Shown piece by piece: positions 51,021 through 62,302 of a DNA stretch of 64,000 bases. A program made the position numbers and the translations under genes. Each line of letters starts with the position of its first letter. Positions within the stretch are counted from its first letter, which is position 1. The stretch is from Micrasema longulum (taxonomy: Eukaryota > Arthropoda > Insecta > Trichoptera > Brachycentridae), in NCBI GenBank assembly GCA_022494885.1, contig JAGVSM010001688.1:248001-312000 (forward strand). The letters run 5' to 3'. Below the pieces are notes generated by a model that was not told the DNA's origin, made no database searches, and was given only the letters and a program-made list of their open reading frames with translations.

Positions 51021-51239
51021 TATTATTACTATATATATTTTCCGTAATGCCATTTTTGTGAAAAAGGGAGCTGAATAGTAAATGTCCCAATACTTATAGC
51101 AGCTTCAAAGCGCATGGACGGTTGGATTAAAATTCCTCATTTTCAACTATGAAAGATTTTAAAAAAACACACAAGGGCTAGAATACAGCACTTCTTGCAG
51201 CTATAGAGGGCATTAGGGTAATAAATAAAACCCCTTTTT

Positions 51240-51360
51240 ACATTATTTTTTAATTCACCATGAAAAAATTTGCTGCGCAGCAGTTAGACGGCCAACTGTG
51301 TAACTGGCGTCGCGGGTTTGATACCGCCAGCTGCAAAAATAAAATCCAAGAATATTTTCT
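51240..51360 (+). repeat. Possible SINE-like remnant
   Basis: GTTAGACGGCCAACTGTGTA and then CGCGGGTTTGATACCGCCAG resemble degraded A and B boxes. Only one copy was seen. Confidence 0.25.
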
Positions 51361-51459
51361 CGCAACTGGTCTGAGTGTATTTTTCAAATCTTTTTTGTAT
51401 ATTACCCCCTTTCCACCTGCTGACGAATTTCTAAAATATTTATTGGCTTAGTGGGTTGT

Positions 51460-52740
51460 ACCTTTAAAACAATTTGTTCATCTAATTTTTTAGATATGTT
51501 TTTTAAATTTTGTGCCTGCTTGAGAAACTTGTTCTATATAACGTTGTAATCGCGAGTAAAGAAAATAAATAAATATAATAAAGTTATTTTTTTAAATAAA
51601 TTTATGCAAATATTTATTTAACAATGCAAAACACAACTGCGGAGTTGCTCATAGTTTTAGATTTTGTTCCGAAAATTGCAAAAGTTGTTTCGATTGTAAC
51701 GAGTATACAAAAAGTCTTGCACCGTGTTCCGCGGACGGGAATAACACCATTTTGAATATAGCCACTTCTGCAAGGCAAGAAAATTATACGTATAGAGGGG
51801 TTTAATTAATTTGATCGCATTTGTTCTCTCCTGGGGGTTATTGTTAGGGGTGTGATATTTTGAATGAAAACTTTCTTTATTTCTATATCGGAGTCGGAGC
51901 TTCGTGCGGCGAGGAACGCCTTGATATTTTTACAAAACAAATATCATAATAATAAGTTGCATACATTTTCTAATAATCGTAGAACAAATTCAGATTCATA
52001 AACACCGTAGAACAAGTTCAAAACTCATTTGTAAATAGAACCTTCAATATGTGTCACAATTAATTAAATTGTATTGATATTAATAACATATCTTTAATTT
52101 TCTTTTAAAATGAAATCTACAAAAAAAAACAAGTTATGATGTTGCGCCTTGAATCCGCAGCCTATATTATGCAGTTTATGTGCAGTTCTGTATGTAGGCA
52201 CATCATAAATGTACACTGTATGGTCAACTATAGTTGTAATAAATATTACAATGTGCAACTGTGTGACCAATATTTAAAAGTAGATTTATTTAAAAAAATA
52301 TGTATTACATTTACATTTTTAGTAATATTACAAGTTATTTATGATTAGTTATTTTATGTTATTTATAATTTTTATGTGACAATATTTACAATTACAGTAT
52401 TATGTGGAAGCCTCCAATTTGATTTTATTTTGTGTATTTATAATGTAATTGTATCTAATAAATTTATAAATGTCTGTTAGCTTTTCAATGAAATAAAATA
52501 AAATAAGAACAACAACGCCCGTGATTTTCATCAACTTTTCGTGAAATCTTGATGTCGCAACTTGATAAATACAAAAGTCTGTCATTTGACACTTCTGTTT
52601 GTTGTATATATTAAACTTTTTTCAAACCTGGAAAAAAGCCTTAATATAACTTTTTCAAAACCATAAAAAAAGGAGACCATTAATATAATATTTAAAACAA
52701 ATATATCATCGATCCTATTAATTTGTAAACTATTAAAAAA
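51460..52740. other. AT-rich spacer
   Basis: Nothing supported. Frames at 52136-52348 and 52400-52585 are AT-driven. Confidence 0.4.
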
Positions 52741-52749
52741 CAAACTTTA

Positions 52750-52925
52750 AGCCGGGTTGTGGTCCCATGGTAGTATTGTGGACTTACATACCAAACTCCG
52801 AGGTTCAAATCCCACTTTACTACAACTCGATTTCCATTTCTCCAGCACAAGTCATTTACAACATTAAGGAAATGGTCAGGAAATTTAAATATTTGAGGAC
52901 ATAATGACCGAATAACTCAAGTATC
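52750..52925 (+). mobile_element. tRNA-derived SINE, family C, best copy
   Basis: GCCGGGTTGTGGTCCCATGG, then a clear B box within CCGAGGTTCAAATCCCACTT. The body has AAATGGTCAGGAAATTTAAA and ends near AGGACATAATGACCG. Confidence 0.75.
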
Positions 52926-53082
52926 CTCTTTTTAAATATAAAAAAGTCTATTATTTTAATCAAATTTTGAGAATTACATTTGATTTTGTATGCACATACA
53001 TAATAATATAACGTGTTATACTTAGTTAGGGATATATCCTTTCGCCACATTAAGGATTAAATTGTTTTGAGAATACAGTTTT

Positions 53083-53130
53083 TTTTTGCATCACAACTGG
53101 CCAGAAGGCCCGATTCCTCATGAATTTTTT
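53083..53130 (-). mobile_element. SINE family B, 3' fragment
   Basis: TTTGCATCACAACTGGCCAG, then AAGGCCCGATT, is the reverse of the family B end. Confidence 0.55.
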
Positions 53131-53879
53131 TTTATTTTTTTAAATTTGTTTACACTTTTAAAAAACCCATTAGGGTTACATTAGAAATTTTATATTGTCT
53201 AGTCATTTTATGTCTCGTCTAGTCTAGTTAGTTCAGTCATCATGTGTTTATTTATTTTTAAATAGAGCTAGATTGAGCTCAGCTAACTCTTTCTGGGGGC
53301 TGCCATAGTTGCCCGAAAAATGTTCTTATTTTGCTCTATTTCTAGAGTAAAAAGTTCTTTATTTTGTTTAGCTTTTGCTCTTTTAATCTTTTATCTAGTT
53401 CAAAAAGGACGATGTCCCTTTTGTTCTTTTCTTCTCCGAATGCGCAGTGTTGCTTCGCCCTTTCGCACACACTGAAAATTGGAACGAAATTTAAACGTTT
53501 GTGCCCAAAGACGCGTCGCGGGGCATGTGTATTGCTACATGTAAATAAACAAGTACGTGCTTGCGCAAAAATCCCAACAATTTTTAGGGTGAAACTTGAA
53601 CCTTTACAGTGGCAACATTCTTAACTTTAACTTAACTAAAATATTGTTGATGCAACGGAATTTTTCAGTTACCAGATTTTGAGCCTTAACTTAGTTTAAA
53701 TATTTAACTTTAAACTAAATTTATACCAACTTTGATGCAACCGGCCCTTAGTCGGGCGTAAAGCAAAGCGACAAACAAAAGTGAGGTGTATGCGAAAGGG
53801 AGTGACATAGTGAATAGAACTTACAGTAGACCGATGTAAACAGTCCGTGCTTTTTACTGTACTACTTGTTTTGTTTGTC

Positions 53880-54180
53880 AAAGTCGACGTGACGATATTT
53901 GCTATCTACGCTGGTCAATCCCTGTCCTTCGGGGACGACTTTTTAGCTCGGATTTGTATGAAGTGTTATCTCTATATATTATGTCTCAATGTTTGTGAGC
54001 TATAAAAGAATAAACACTAAAAGTCAGTCAAATGTAGGCTTGATTTTATAACGTCCGTGCGCTCTGTAGCTGCAAGACGTGCTGTAATCTAGCTCCTATC
54101 TGTTATTTAATTCTACCATAATTGGAAACAAGGAACTAGAATCCCAACCGTCCATCCGCTATATAGCTGCATACATAATA
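53880..54180 (+). other. LTR-like or promoter-like segment
   Basis: GAGCTATAAAAGAATAAACA at about 53998 followed by AAGTCAGTCAAATG looks like a TATA box and start region of an LTR. No partner LTR or genes are seen, so this is tentative. Confidence 0.25.
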
Positions 54181-54362
54181 CATAGTGGGATACTTTCACA
54201 AAAATGGCGCTATTTGTAATATTCAACATTATAACATCGGTGAATTACGCTACAGAATACGATTTTACATAACAAACTTGAAAAATGAGAAATAATAACT
54301 TTTGTCATCACACTGCCGAAATATTTGGGCATACATAATGAATTCTTGAATAAATCAATCTA

Positions 54363-55440
54363 TATTGAGTAAAGTTCAGTGCTTCGGGAAATTGGAAACA
54401 AAATATATTTTCTTACGCGTGGTAAAAGTTAGAGCGTTAATTTGTACTGCAAATATTCTTGAAAATGTATATAAATATAAAAAAAACGAACTGCTTTGAA
54501 CGACGTCACTAGTTCTTACGAATCAACCAATGATAGTGCTGTAAAAGTTTTCCGGTTTACAGGAAGTCAAATCACCAAGCAGAAAAACTCACCGAAGATA
54601 ACTTGTGATGTCACATGTTGGTTGAGCCGACAATTTGTTTTGATATATTTTAGCCAGAGGAATCATATGTAAGTAGATACTGGCTAATATTGGTTTTGTT
54701 AGGTCGCTACGTCTGATGGGACATTTTTGGTTTGGCTGCATTGTTTAGCCCGCGCGCTTTCTTCGCTTTTTCAATGAGTCATGTTACGCACGCTTTTTTG
54801 GATTGACAAAAGTATTTCGCTATTTTCGCCGTGAAAGTTATTATAACTTCGCCTAACTTGCACAACGCCACAACTATTTCATCATCCATCGCCGTTCATC
54901 ATCATCCGCCGTCTCCAGACGAAATTTGTGTGCCTGCAGTGATCCTGATCGCCAAATTCCTGATTAAGTGAGCTGATTGCCGACAAGAAAAAAGTCTGAA
55001 CACCAGGTTGTCAGTCAGTGTTATTACATGTTAACTTTCTCTGGTCCAAGTTTATCTATAATATACTATTGGCTGCATAATTCATTGTTAGCTCACATTG
55101 TCAGTTTAGAGAAATTAATTTTACTGTCCGCTATTGTAAATTTATTTTTCAATCGCAAAGGTAAATCTATTTACACAATTCACCACACGTGGAGTAATTT
55201 CAAAATTACCACTAACTAACTAACTAACTACCAAACTTATAAAAATCATAACGCTGATAATACGATACATAAATACATATTTTTTATATTGGCTTAGTTT
55301 GAGTCTATAAACAAACAAAAATAAAATAAAAAACTCTTAAAATTCCTCATTGATTGCAGGAAATAAACTTTTTCCACCACAAACAAAGCTATTTTCATGT
55401 ATTTCAAAATATAAAGAAAAAGACAGGTTTAAAATAATAT
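54363..55440. mobile_element. Second copy of the 20.6-kb hAT-like element, split by an insert
   Basis: 54363-54655 matches 20730-21030 (GGGAAATTGGA.ACAAA, TTTTCTTACGCG, GACGTCACT.GTTC). 55232-55440 matches 21030-21180 (AAACTT..AAAAATC.TA, GATAATACGAT, CTCATTG). Between them lie about 570 bp absent from the first copy, ending in CTAACTAACTAACTAACTA. Confidence 0.65.
54660..55231 (+). mobile_element. Insert with a CTAA-repeat end
   Basis: This is the sequence that splits the repeat above. It is GC-richer at its left and ends with about four CTAA units, as in the 3' tails of some non-LTR elements. The 80-codon frame inside shows no domain. Confidence 0.4.
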
Positions 55441-56394
55441 CCATTGATATTCGTGTCGTATAGAACAATCGACATGAAAAAAATATCAAAGTACATGGGA
55501 TCTAGATATCTCTGCCAGAAACTTTACTGCAAAATAAAATGTCGGTATGCAGTTGAACGGTCCCGCAAAGCGAAATTCTCCTTTCAATTTGTATTGTTCC
55601 CTCTGAACGGAAAATTTGTACCGGTCCGGCACCGTTTGCTGCCTTCTTTTGTCTCCGGCCAATCCGGAAACGTTCCGGTTCGGTACTTAAATTATAGAAC
55701 ACTGCCATTATTTTACAATCCTGAAATAAAATTGATTTAAAAAAGCTTTCGGAGATGCGACGCAAAATGTAAATAGTTTCGATTTACCACATTTTTTGGT
55801 AATCCACAAACAAAAACAGATTTCATGTTTGACATTTTATGCTGGATTGATTTCAAATAGAGATTATTTAGGTAATCAACTAGTTGTGTTCATCAATAGG
55901 AGTATTTGTTCATTAATAATTTTCTAATAATCCGAAATCCTTTTATAAAACCAATGAGAAAAGTAAATCAAACTAATCAATGATGGTTTGATTGTTAATA
56001 AGGAGCTGGACTTAAAATTCAAAAGACGTGTTTTGTAAACTAATAACTGATACTTTGACAGTTTAGATTTTTTCACCTCCATAATTTTTTGTAAGATTAT
56101 CATATTTTTATATATTATTCCATTTTGTTTTTATTATCTTTAGACATCTGTAATAAAAAATATGCTGTATTTTATATTTAAAAAAAAATGCTGTCTACCT
56201 CAGAACAGGTATTTATTATAATATAAAAGATAGTGCCTAATATGTTTGCTTGAACTTTAATTTTGCTTGTTTGTATATTTTTTACCTTCTTTATTGAATA
56301 TAATAATACTATGCTTCACAATAAACGCCGATTTATTCGGCACTGAACTGAGAACTGAATAATGTGACAAAAACCCGACAAAGGAGTGACAAAG

Positions 56395-56612
56395 GACACT
56401 AACTGGAGTGGCCACTTAACATACTGTGTAACATTTACCATTATGCCCATGTTTAAACACACACAACTTCACAAAAGTCAACAGATGGAAGAGTTGAGGA
56501 AAAGTGGGTGTAGGCAGAATGGTGAATGCTACACAGTGAGTAAATTGGCCACTTAAATCAGCTATTAACAAGTTGTAAGCCTTGTAAATCCTAGATTTCG
56601 ATACGCCCTTAA
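56395..56612. mobile_element. Foldback family Rep-F member
   Basis: GTGGCCACTTAACATACTGT on the left pairs with ACAGTGAGTAAATTGGCCAC on the right. The right arm continues into the reverse of the family core (TTGTAAGCCTTGTAAATCCT). Confidence 0.65.
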
Positions 56613-56649
56613 CAAAAATGATTTATTTTTTAATTTTATTATTTTTTTT

Positions 56650-57190
56650 ATTTATTTAAACAAACTAAAACTAGCAGTTCACAATGAAGTTCTATTGCCA
56701 ACTCTAATGCATGGGAGCGAAGTATGGAATTAAAAAATGATTTTGAAAGTAGGTTAAATACTGTTGAAATGCGATTCCTCAGGCGAATGCGTGGTAAAAC
56801 GATGTATGATATGTGCACAAATGTCGAGATCCGTGAACTGTGTAAGGCTGAGATATGCATTATCGACAGAATCAAGAAAGGGGTGCTGCGTTGGTTTGGA
56901 CATGTAGAGCGAATGGACAACGAAAGAACTGCTAAAAGGATCTACGATGCGAATGTTGATGGATGCAGAAAACGAGGAAGGCCGAGAAAGAAATGGCACG
57001 ATTAAGTCCATCAAATACTTGGAAAGGACATGTCAAAAGTAGGAATAATCGGCGTGCGTGCATGAGAAGATGTGTGAATGTAGAGGAAGCGAGGTCTGTA
57101 TGCAAAGTTAGAGTGATATGTCGTTCTATCATCTCTGCCTACTCCTACGGGGAAACGGCGTGATGGTTTGTTAGTTTGTTTGTTTGTTTA
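56650..57190 (+). pseudogene. LINE C-terminal region, family G, best-preserved copy
   Basis: It reads ESRLNTVEMRFLRRMRGKT, IRELCKAEICIIDRIKKGV, LRWFGHVERMDNERTAKR and GRPRKKWHD with a stop. After a frame change it ends SIISAYSYGETA-stop and GTTTGTTTGTTTGTTT. It is 5'-truncated within the region downstream of reverse transcriptase. Confidence 0.82.
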
Positions 57191-57372
57191 AATGTACAAT
57201 ACAGTGCTACTGCCGTTTATAATATAGATATATTAAATCGTTATGTAATTACAAAAATATGTTAAAGAAAGAAAAGCAGAATGTGTTATTGAGATCCAAC
57301 TTATAATCCGTAAAAATAACGCCAAACAAAGACGAATAAGTCACTTATACACTATATTTATTATTATTATTA

Positions 57373-57555
57373 TTTTATTTTTGCACCACAACAGGCCAGG
57401 AGGCCCAATTACAGTGGCAGGAATTACATCACAGAACACCCAGGCTTCGGTAGAAAAATCACATTTTAATTCTTTTGTGTTCTCACCGGGAATCGAACCC
57501 GGAACCTTCCGTCTGTGAGTCAAGCGTCTTGACCACTACACCACGGAGGCCGCCT
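57373..57555 (-). mobile_element. tRNA-derived SINE, family B, well preserved
   Basis: In reverse: GGCGGCCTCCGTGGTGTAGT, GGTTCCGGGTTCGATTCCCG, CTGGGTGTTCTGTGATGTAA, GTTGTGGTGCAAAAATAAAA, then an AAT-repeat tail. CTATAT at both sides may be the target duplication. Confidence 0.85.
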
Positions 57556-57864
57556 ATATGATACATAGTAAGAGAGAAAGAGTCTAAAACTGGTAATCCT
57601 AGCATGGAAAAGATCTACCTCTCTCGGTGGGCTGTTCAACAGACTAATTATTCTTCCCCCAGGCATCATCAACGGCAAATTTGTCCCTCAATCAGGAAAA
57701 ACAAATGGTCTGTGTTGCCTAGCTCTTAAATAATTGCTCGGTACATATAATTTTATGCGGGACTATAAATTAACCCGTTTAGAAGTTAGAGGGCCATTAT
57801 AAGCGCGGCAATGCTCCTTCTGGCCCGCAAACTGGTGATACTATGCACACCTAAAAGAAAAAAC

Positions 57865-57985
57865 TTTCCCTCTCAGTTGCAACAAATTTAGATTTAATTA
57901 ACTTCCTGGGGAAGAAATCCAGTCAGTCTACAAATATTTGGACATACAAGTAGTCAAAACTTTGACAATTATTGTAGTTTATCAA
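57865..57985 (+). repeat. Rep-F array-type segment
   Basis: GTTGCAACAAATTTAGATTT, GGGGAAGAAATCCAGTCAGT and CTACAAATATTTGGACATAC match the second half of the tandem unit at 62-63 kb. Confidence 0.55.
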
Positions 57986-58249
57986 AAAATAATTTTTAAA
58001 ACTATGAAATTAAAAAAATCACTAAAACGGAAAAACAATTATAATGCTTATGAGTATTAACAAAAATGTTTTTGTTAATGTTTAAAATTCATTATAATAT
58101 GATAGACTGGCGTTAGGTAAATAATTGGTATCATCATGATATAATTATTATACAATGATACACGTTTAATATGCGCCTACCAACAAAATTGCATGTCTCC
58201 AAATCTACTCCATATACAGAATTCAAGTTTCCTATTCAGATTGAAATAT

Positions 58250-58440
58250 GAAAATTTCCCTAAGGTTCGTGCCCATACTTCAACTCCAAGCTGGCGATCC
58301 TTACCGAGGATTTCTTGAAGATTTCCACCTTCCTACCCTCCCACATTCCTACTCTCCCGGTCTCCTGGCTGTGGGGGGTCCTGTATTCGTCCCCCGGGAC
58401 CACTCTTGGTGCGGTGCGGGGCCAAATTGAAGCAAATAAA
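58250..58440 (+). other. GC-rich patch, unassigned
   Basis: A compositional outlier with a 60-codon frame rich in Pro and Gly (PGLLAVGGPVFVPRDHSW). No family is recognised. It lies 50 bp left of the TTAGG block. Confidence 0.25.
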
Positions 58441-58490
58441 TGCGCTTCACTTCACCTATGCAGGATTATGGAAAAAATATGAAAATTCTC

Positions 58491-58533
58491 GGTTAGGTTA
58501 GGTTAGGTTAGGTTAGGTTAGGTTAGGTTAGGG
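58491..58533 (+). repeat. Interstitial TTAGG telomere-type repeat
   Basis: Eight uninterrupted GGTTA units (the insect telomere motif TTAGG) in the middle of ordinary sequence. It is far too short to be a chromosome end. Confidence 0.95.
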
Positions 58534-58539
58534 AATTTC

Positions 58540-58970
58540 CGTCCGCTTCCATACCCCGCGATGTGCATACAACCCGAGAAGCAGGAAAAGTGAAGATTGC
58601 GTCGCTAAATAAACATCCCTACTTCTAAATGTCTAAAAGTATTTAAATAAAAAAGTAATAATCATTTTGCAATTTGGCGTACCTACCCCTTGTGCCCCGT
58701 GTTGATATACGAATATTATACAGAGGGGCATATTTTCATACTCTTTTTGTATATTACTTGAATCGGTAGGTACTCTTCGAATTTTCCCAACAAATTCATA
58801 CCTCTATTATGTTTTTTGAATTATAAGAATTACTTTACCTTTTTACTTTGGTTATTTTATGCTTCGTCTTTTAAATTTTGTTGTTACTATTATTAATACA
58901 ATTATTGGTGTGCATAAAAAAGCGGGTTATTGTGACGACTGTTTTTTTAATTATTAATATTTAACAATGT
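58540..58970. other. AT-rich spacer
   Basis: Nothing supported. Confidence 0.4.
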
Positions 58971-58974
58971 TTTG

Positions 58975-59215
58975 AGTTTGTCCAAATGTTTGTAGACAGG
59001 CTGGATTTCCTCCCTGTCTACAGAGGAGTTATAAGGATCCAAATTTAATGCAACAAAGAAGGTAAGTATTTTTGGGAAGGCATAGGGAAGTCTAGGCATT
59101 TACAAAGTTAATGATCTGTTATAAGCTGGTTTAAGTGAACACTAAAAAAAATGTTTGTTTCTCTCCTCGAAAATGTTTTCCATCTCTGTTGCATCAAATT
59201 TAGATATTAATATAA
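58975..59215. mobile_element. Foldback family Rep-F member, rearranged
   Basis: A reverse array-type segment (TTTGTAGACAGGCTGGATTT) is followed by the forward core (GGGAAGTCTAGGCATTTACA) and a reverse end (CATCTCTGTTGCATCAAATT). Confidence 0.6.
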
Positions 59216-59219
59216 ATAT

Positions 59220-59815
59220 AAATAATATCTAATTAATTTTTGAAATTACATGTATTAAAAATGAAATTTTAGTCTGTTTAACATTTTAAATATTTTTTCG
59301 TTATTATTGGTGTTCAAATATAATTGGTGAAAGTTGTATGATGTTTTTATTTTATGTTTTATGAAGTGTATATATAGTGTTATTTTGTACTGTTTGTGAA
59401 CTAAAACTAAATAAATCAATAAATAATAAGAAAAAGTTTAAAGGTTAAAGGTTAAAAAGCTTACTCAAAAATTTACTTCATAATTTATATAAAATAAAAT
59501 ATAATGTTCACTTAGGGATTTTAAAACCCATTGAATAAATTATATTTAACGTCGAGCGTGTAGGAATCAATCCATGGATCTGAGGTATGATAAGCAAACT
59601 CACTAACCAGTCGATAATAATAAATTCGAAAGATATTTTTTTTCTCATTAGTAGATATATTATAAATAAAAAAAAGAAATAAGTATTTATGGTCACCCTA
59701 AACCCATTAGCCTCACACCCCTCCCTTCATCCCCTCCCCTTTTTAAAATGTTTTCTCTGACAACAGAAAATATTTTCATAATCTAATCAGTGCAAGTTTG
59801 TCCTAATCAGTGCTA
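59220..59815. other. AT-rich spacer
   Basis: Nothing supported. Confidence 0.4.
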
Positions 59816-59819
59816 CCAC

Positions 59820-60290
59820 TACTACCATCACGTAATTTCGCCTTAGGGGTAGGCAGAGAGAATGGACCGCCACACACGTCTATCCTGGCATATATTCAAT
59901 CGTCTTTCATCCTTCCTCTGCCAGTTTCATGTGTCACTTCCATACATAAGTGTTTAGACTAAAACTTCGTTGTGCACTGCCAGTTTAGCTTCAATTGACA
60001 TATTTTTATTCGTAATTACTGTGCTTAGTACGTTGTTCATTTTGTTACCCGCATTCATTCTCCTTTCAACATCTTTTTCTACTCTTTTATCTCTTGAAAA
60101 CATGCTTCCCAGATACACAAATTCTTCTAGTTGTTCAAGACATTCGTTGTTAACATTTATTATGCAGTCAGTAACCTCACTTCCCCTTTTAAATACCATC
60201 ACTTTTGACTTACTTTCGTTCATCGCCAATTCGCTCTCCAGGCATACATCATACATTCTAGAGACTATTTTTGCAATCAGTGCATGGGCT
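59820..60290 (-). pseudogene. LINE family G copy with an internal deletion
   Basis: The minus strand has an open stretch, CLESELAMNESKSKVMVFKR, CLEQLEEFVYLGSMFSRDKR and NMSIEAKLAVHNEVLV, from the region after reverse transcriptase. It then jumps directly to the 3' end (CGGTCCATTCTCTCTGCCTA). About 350 bp present in the 20-kb copy are missing. Confidence 0.8.
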
Positions 60291-60329
60291 TATTAAAATG
60301 CATGTCGTGTTGGATTTATATTTTTGTGC

Positions 60330-60460
60330 AACAATTATGTTGAAGGTGTATAGTGGGTTTTGCATGTTGGTTTAATTAGTGTCCTGACGATGAGACGGGT
60401 ACGTCTCGAAACCGGTAGATATAGAAAAGTCGGTAAATGGTTATATTTAATAACATTTGG
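60330..60460 (+). ncRNA. Hammerhead-ribozyme-like repeat, copy 3 (core intact)
   Basis: CTGACGA (60384-60390), one extra T, stem GAGAC-GGGTAC-GTCTC, then GAAA, then ACCGG...TCGGT pairing as a third stem and a GTA triplet as a possible cleavage site. Stem I pairing was not found. The sequence is homologous to 43695-43815. Confidence 0.4.
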
Positions 60461-60581
60461 TATAATGTTTGACCATAAAGTTAATGATGAAATAACTAAT
60501 GTTTATGTATGACTTTTAGTCCCATGGAGTTGGGACTTAGGTCTCAAATAATGTACAATAAACTTATGTATGTAACTAAAT

Positions 60582-60700
60582 AAATAAATATAAGTTACTA
60601 ACAAAAAATACTGGGAATACTTCCACTAATTTGTGCAAACAAATTAGTGGAAGTACACCAAGTATTTTTTAATTAGTAATTTATATGTAAATATAAGTTA
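60582..60700. mobile_element. Foldback element, about 120 bp
   Basis: TACTTCCACTAATTTGT and ACAAATTAGTGGAAGTA pair across a 4-base loop. Outer arms AATATAAGTTACTAA and TTAGTAATTTATATGTAAATATAAGTT-type sequence extend the fold. One arm recurs at 26006-26088. Confidence 0.65.
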
Positions 60701-60709
60701 TTTCATCAA

Positions 60710-62300
60710 AACAATAGAATTCCATCAAGAAATGGCAATAAATAATTTTAATCAAAGAAAGTTTATGCTTTATAAATAATTAATAGTAATGTAATGTTGA
60801 TAAATTTAAGTTGATAAACCTTTAGTATATTTGTACTAGTTACCTAAGAAGTAGTTGAAAATAATAATATATTAACTGTATTGTCCCATTTGTATCAACC
60901 GCCTTTGGTAAAGAGCAATATAATGTAATTGCTCCAAAAACAGTGATTTACTGCCAAATATAAAACAAATTTTAAAATAAAAATAACTGCACATATAAAT
61001 AGTGTAGCGAGAGATTTTTTTGGAAAATATATGTAAATCAAAACACGTGGTACTTTATATAATTTATAATTTACGTATTTCATCGCTTGATATATTTTTT
61101 TATTATATATTATACTATATTATTTATGTTTAAGTAACATGTATTCTTGGCACATATATAAACTTTATATTTGTATAATAAAGATATTTGATTTCTTACA
61201 TTTGATTAGCTAGACATTTACAATTAAGTAGTTGAAGTTTTTCTTTTTTATGTTATTGTTTTATTGGTATAGAACTGCTTATGCTCTAAAGATAAAAAAT
61301 CTCCATCTTAGAACAGGCTGAGCCATGTTAGATAGAGACTATCATAAAAAAAGAATACTCAGATTTCATTTTACATTTATTAGTTTTATATAGTTTCCCT
61401 ATTATTAGGAATGTATGCTATTTTTTTGCAATAAATTTATAAAATAAAAAAGAAATAAATAAAATATATGTATACATATTTTTTTTATCGTTTAGTGTTA
61501 TTCAAAACTGTATTATTATGTGTTGCTTTCTTAGTTTTTTTTCGAGGTTCACATTTTTTTTTTGTACTTGGTAATATAATTTTGAAACTCTCTATCTTTT
61601 TTATGACTTCTTAATTTTTACATAACCGTTGAGTAATAATTTGTTTTAAATACTATATTTTACTTATAATTCCTCTTAGATGTATATGTTTTATTTTATA
61701 TGCAACTAATGTGTAAAAGACACTAAGTGCTGTGTTTTTCAATAAAATAAAATAAATAAATAAAAAATAAAAAAAAACTCGTAAAAAACAAGTGTAAATC
61801 TTACCACAATACAACCTTACCCAGTGAGACAGGAAATAAAAAATAATGTGTAAAAATAGAATTAGACAAAAAATAAACGCCATATTGAATCTTGATTACA
61901 CCACGTTTTGCTAGGTTATTCAATGATAGCTTAGTTGCGAAAATTTCTCCTTTTTTGCTGCTACATATTGTTATATTAGTACGAGTATTATTAGGTATTG
62001 AGATAATGAGACTGTGTCGAGGGTTGGTGGATGGGAGTACGGTGTTAACTCAAACCCTAACGCTAATGTAATTCAGAGGATCGATTGGAACTCCATCGGC
62101 AATTAATCTTACGAAGTAAGGCGAGTTACAGCAACCATTAGCCAACTATCTGGTCTTGTGGCAGCACCTACCTCGTCTTAACACCTTTGCAGAGAGAAAT
62201 CGGTTTCGAAATGAAATTGTATTCTTCAGCCGATACTTTAGTTTGCCTGATTCTCAAGACGTTAATTTTATCTTGTTATATAGTATTGTACAAGTAGGTA
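60710..62300. other. AT-rich spacer with a complex patch
   Basis: 62000-62280 is of higher complexity (GTGGCAGCACCTACCTCGTC) but has no frame or repeat that I can name. The remainder is AT-rich. Confidence 0.35.
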
Positions 62301-62302
62301 AC

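Noticed and set aside
57373..57555. A functional tRNA gene
   Set aside because: A and B boxes are present, but the tRNA-like part lacks a foldable acceptor and anticodon arrangement and is joined to a SINE body and tail that recur elsewhere.
58248..58430. Small proline-rich gene
   Set aside because: A single short frame in a GC-rich patch, without homology, a splice partner or promoter evidence.
58491..58533. Chromosome end
   Set aside because: Only eight TTAGG units, with ordinary sequence for kilobases on both sides.
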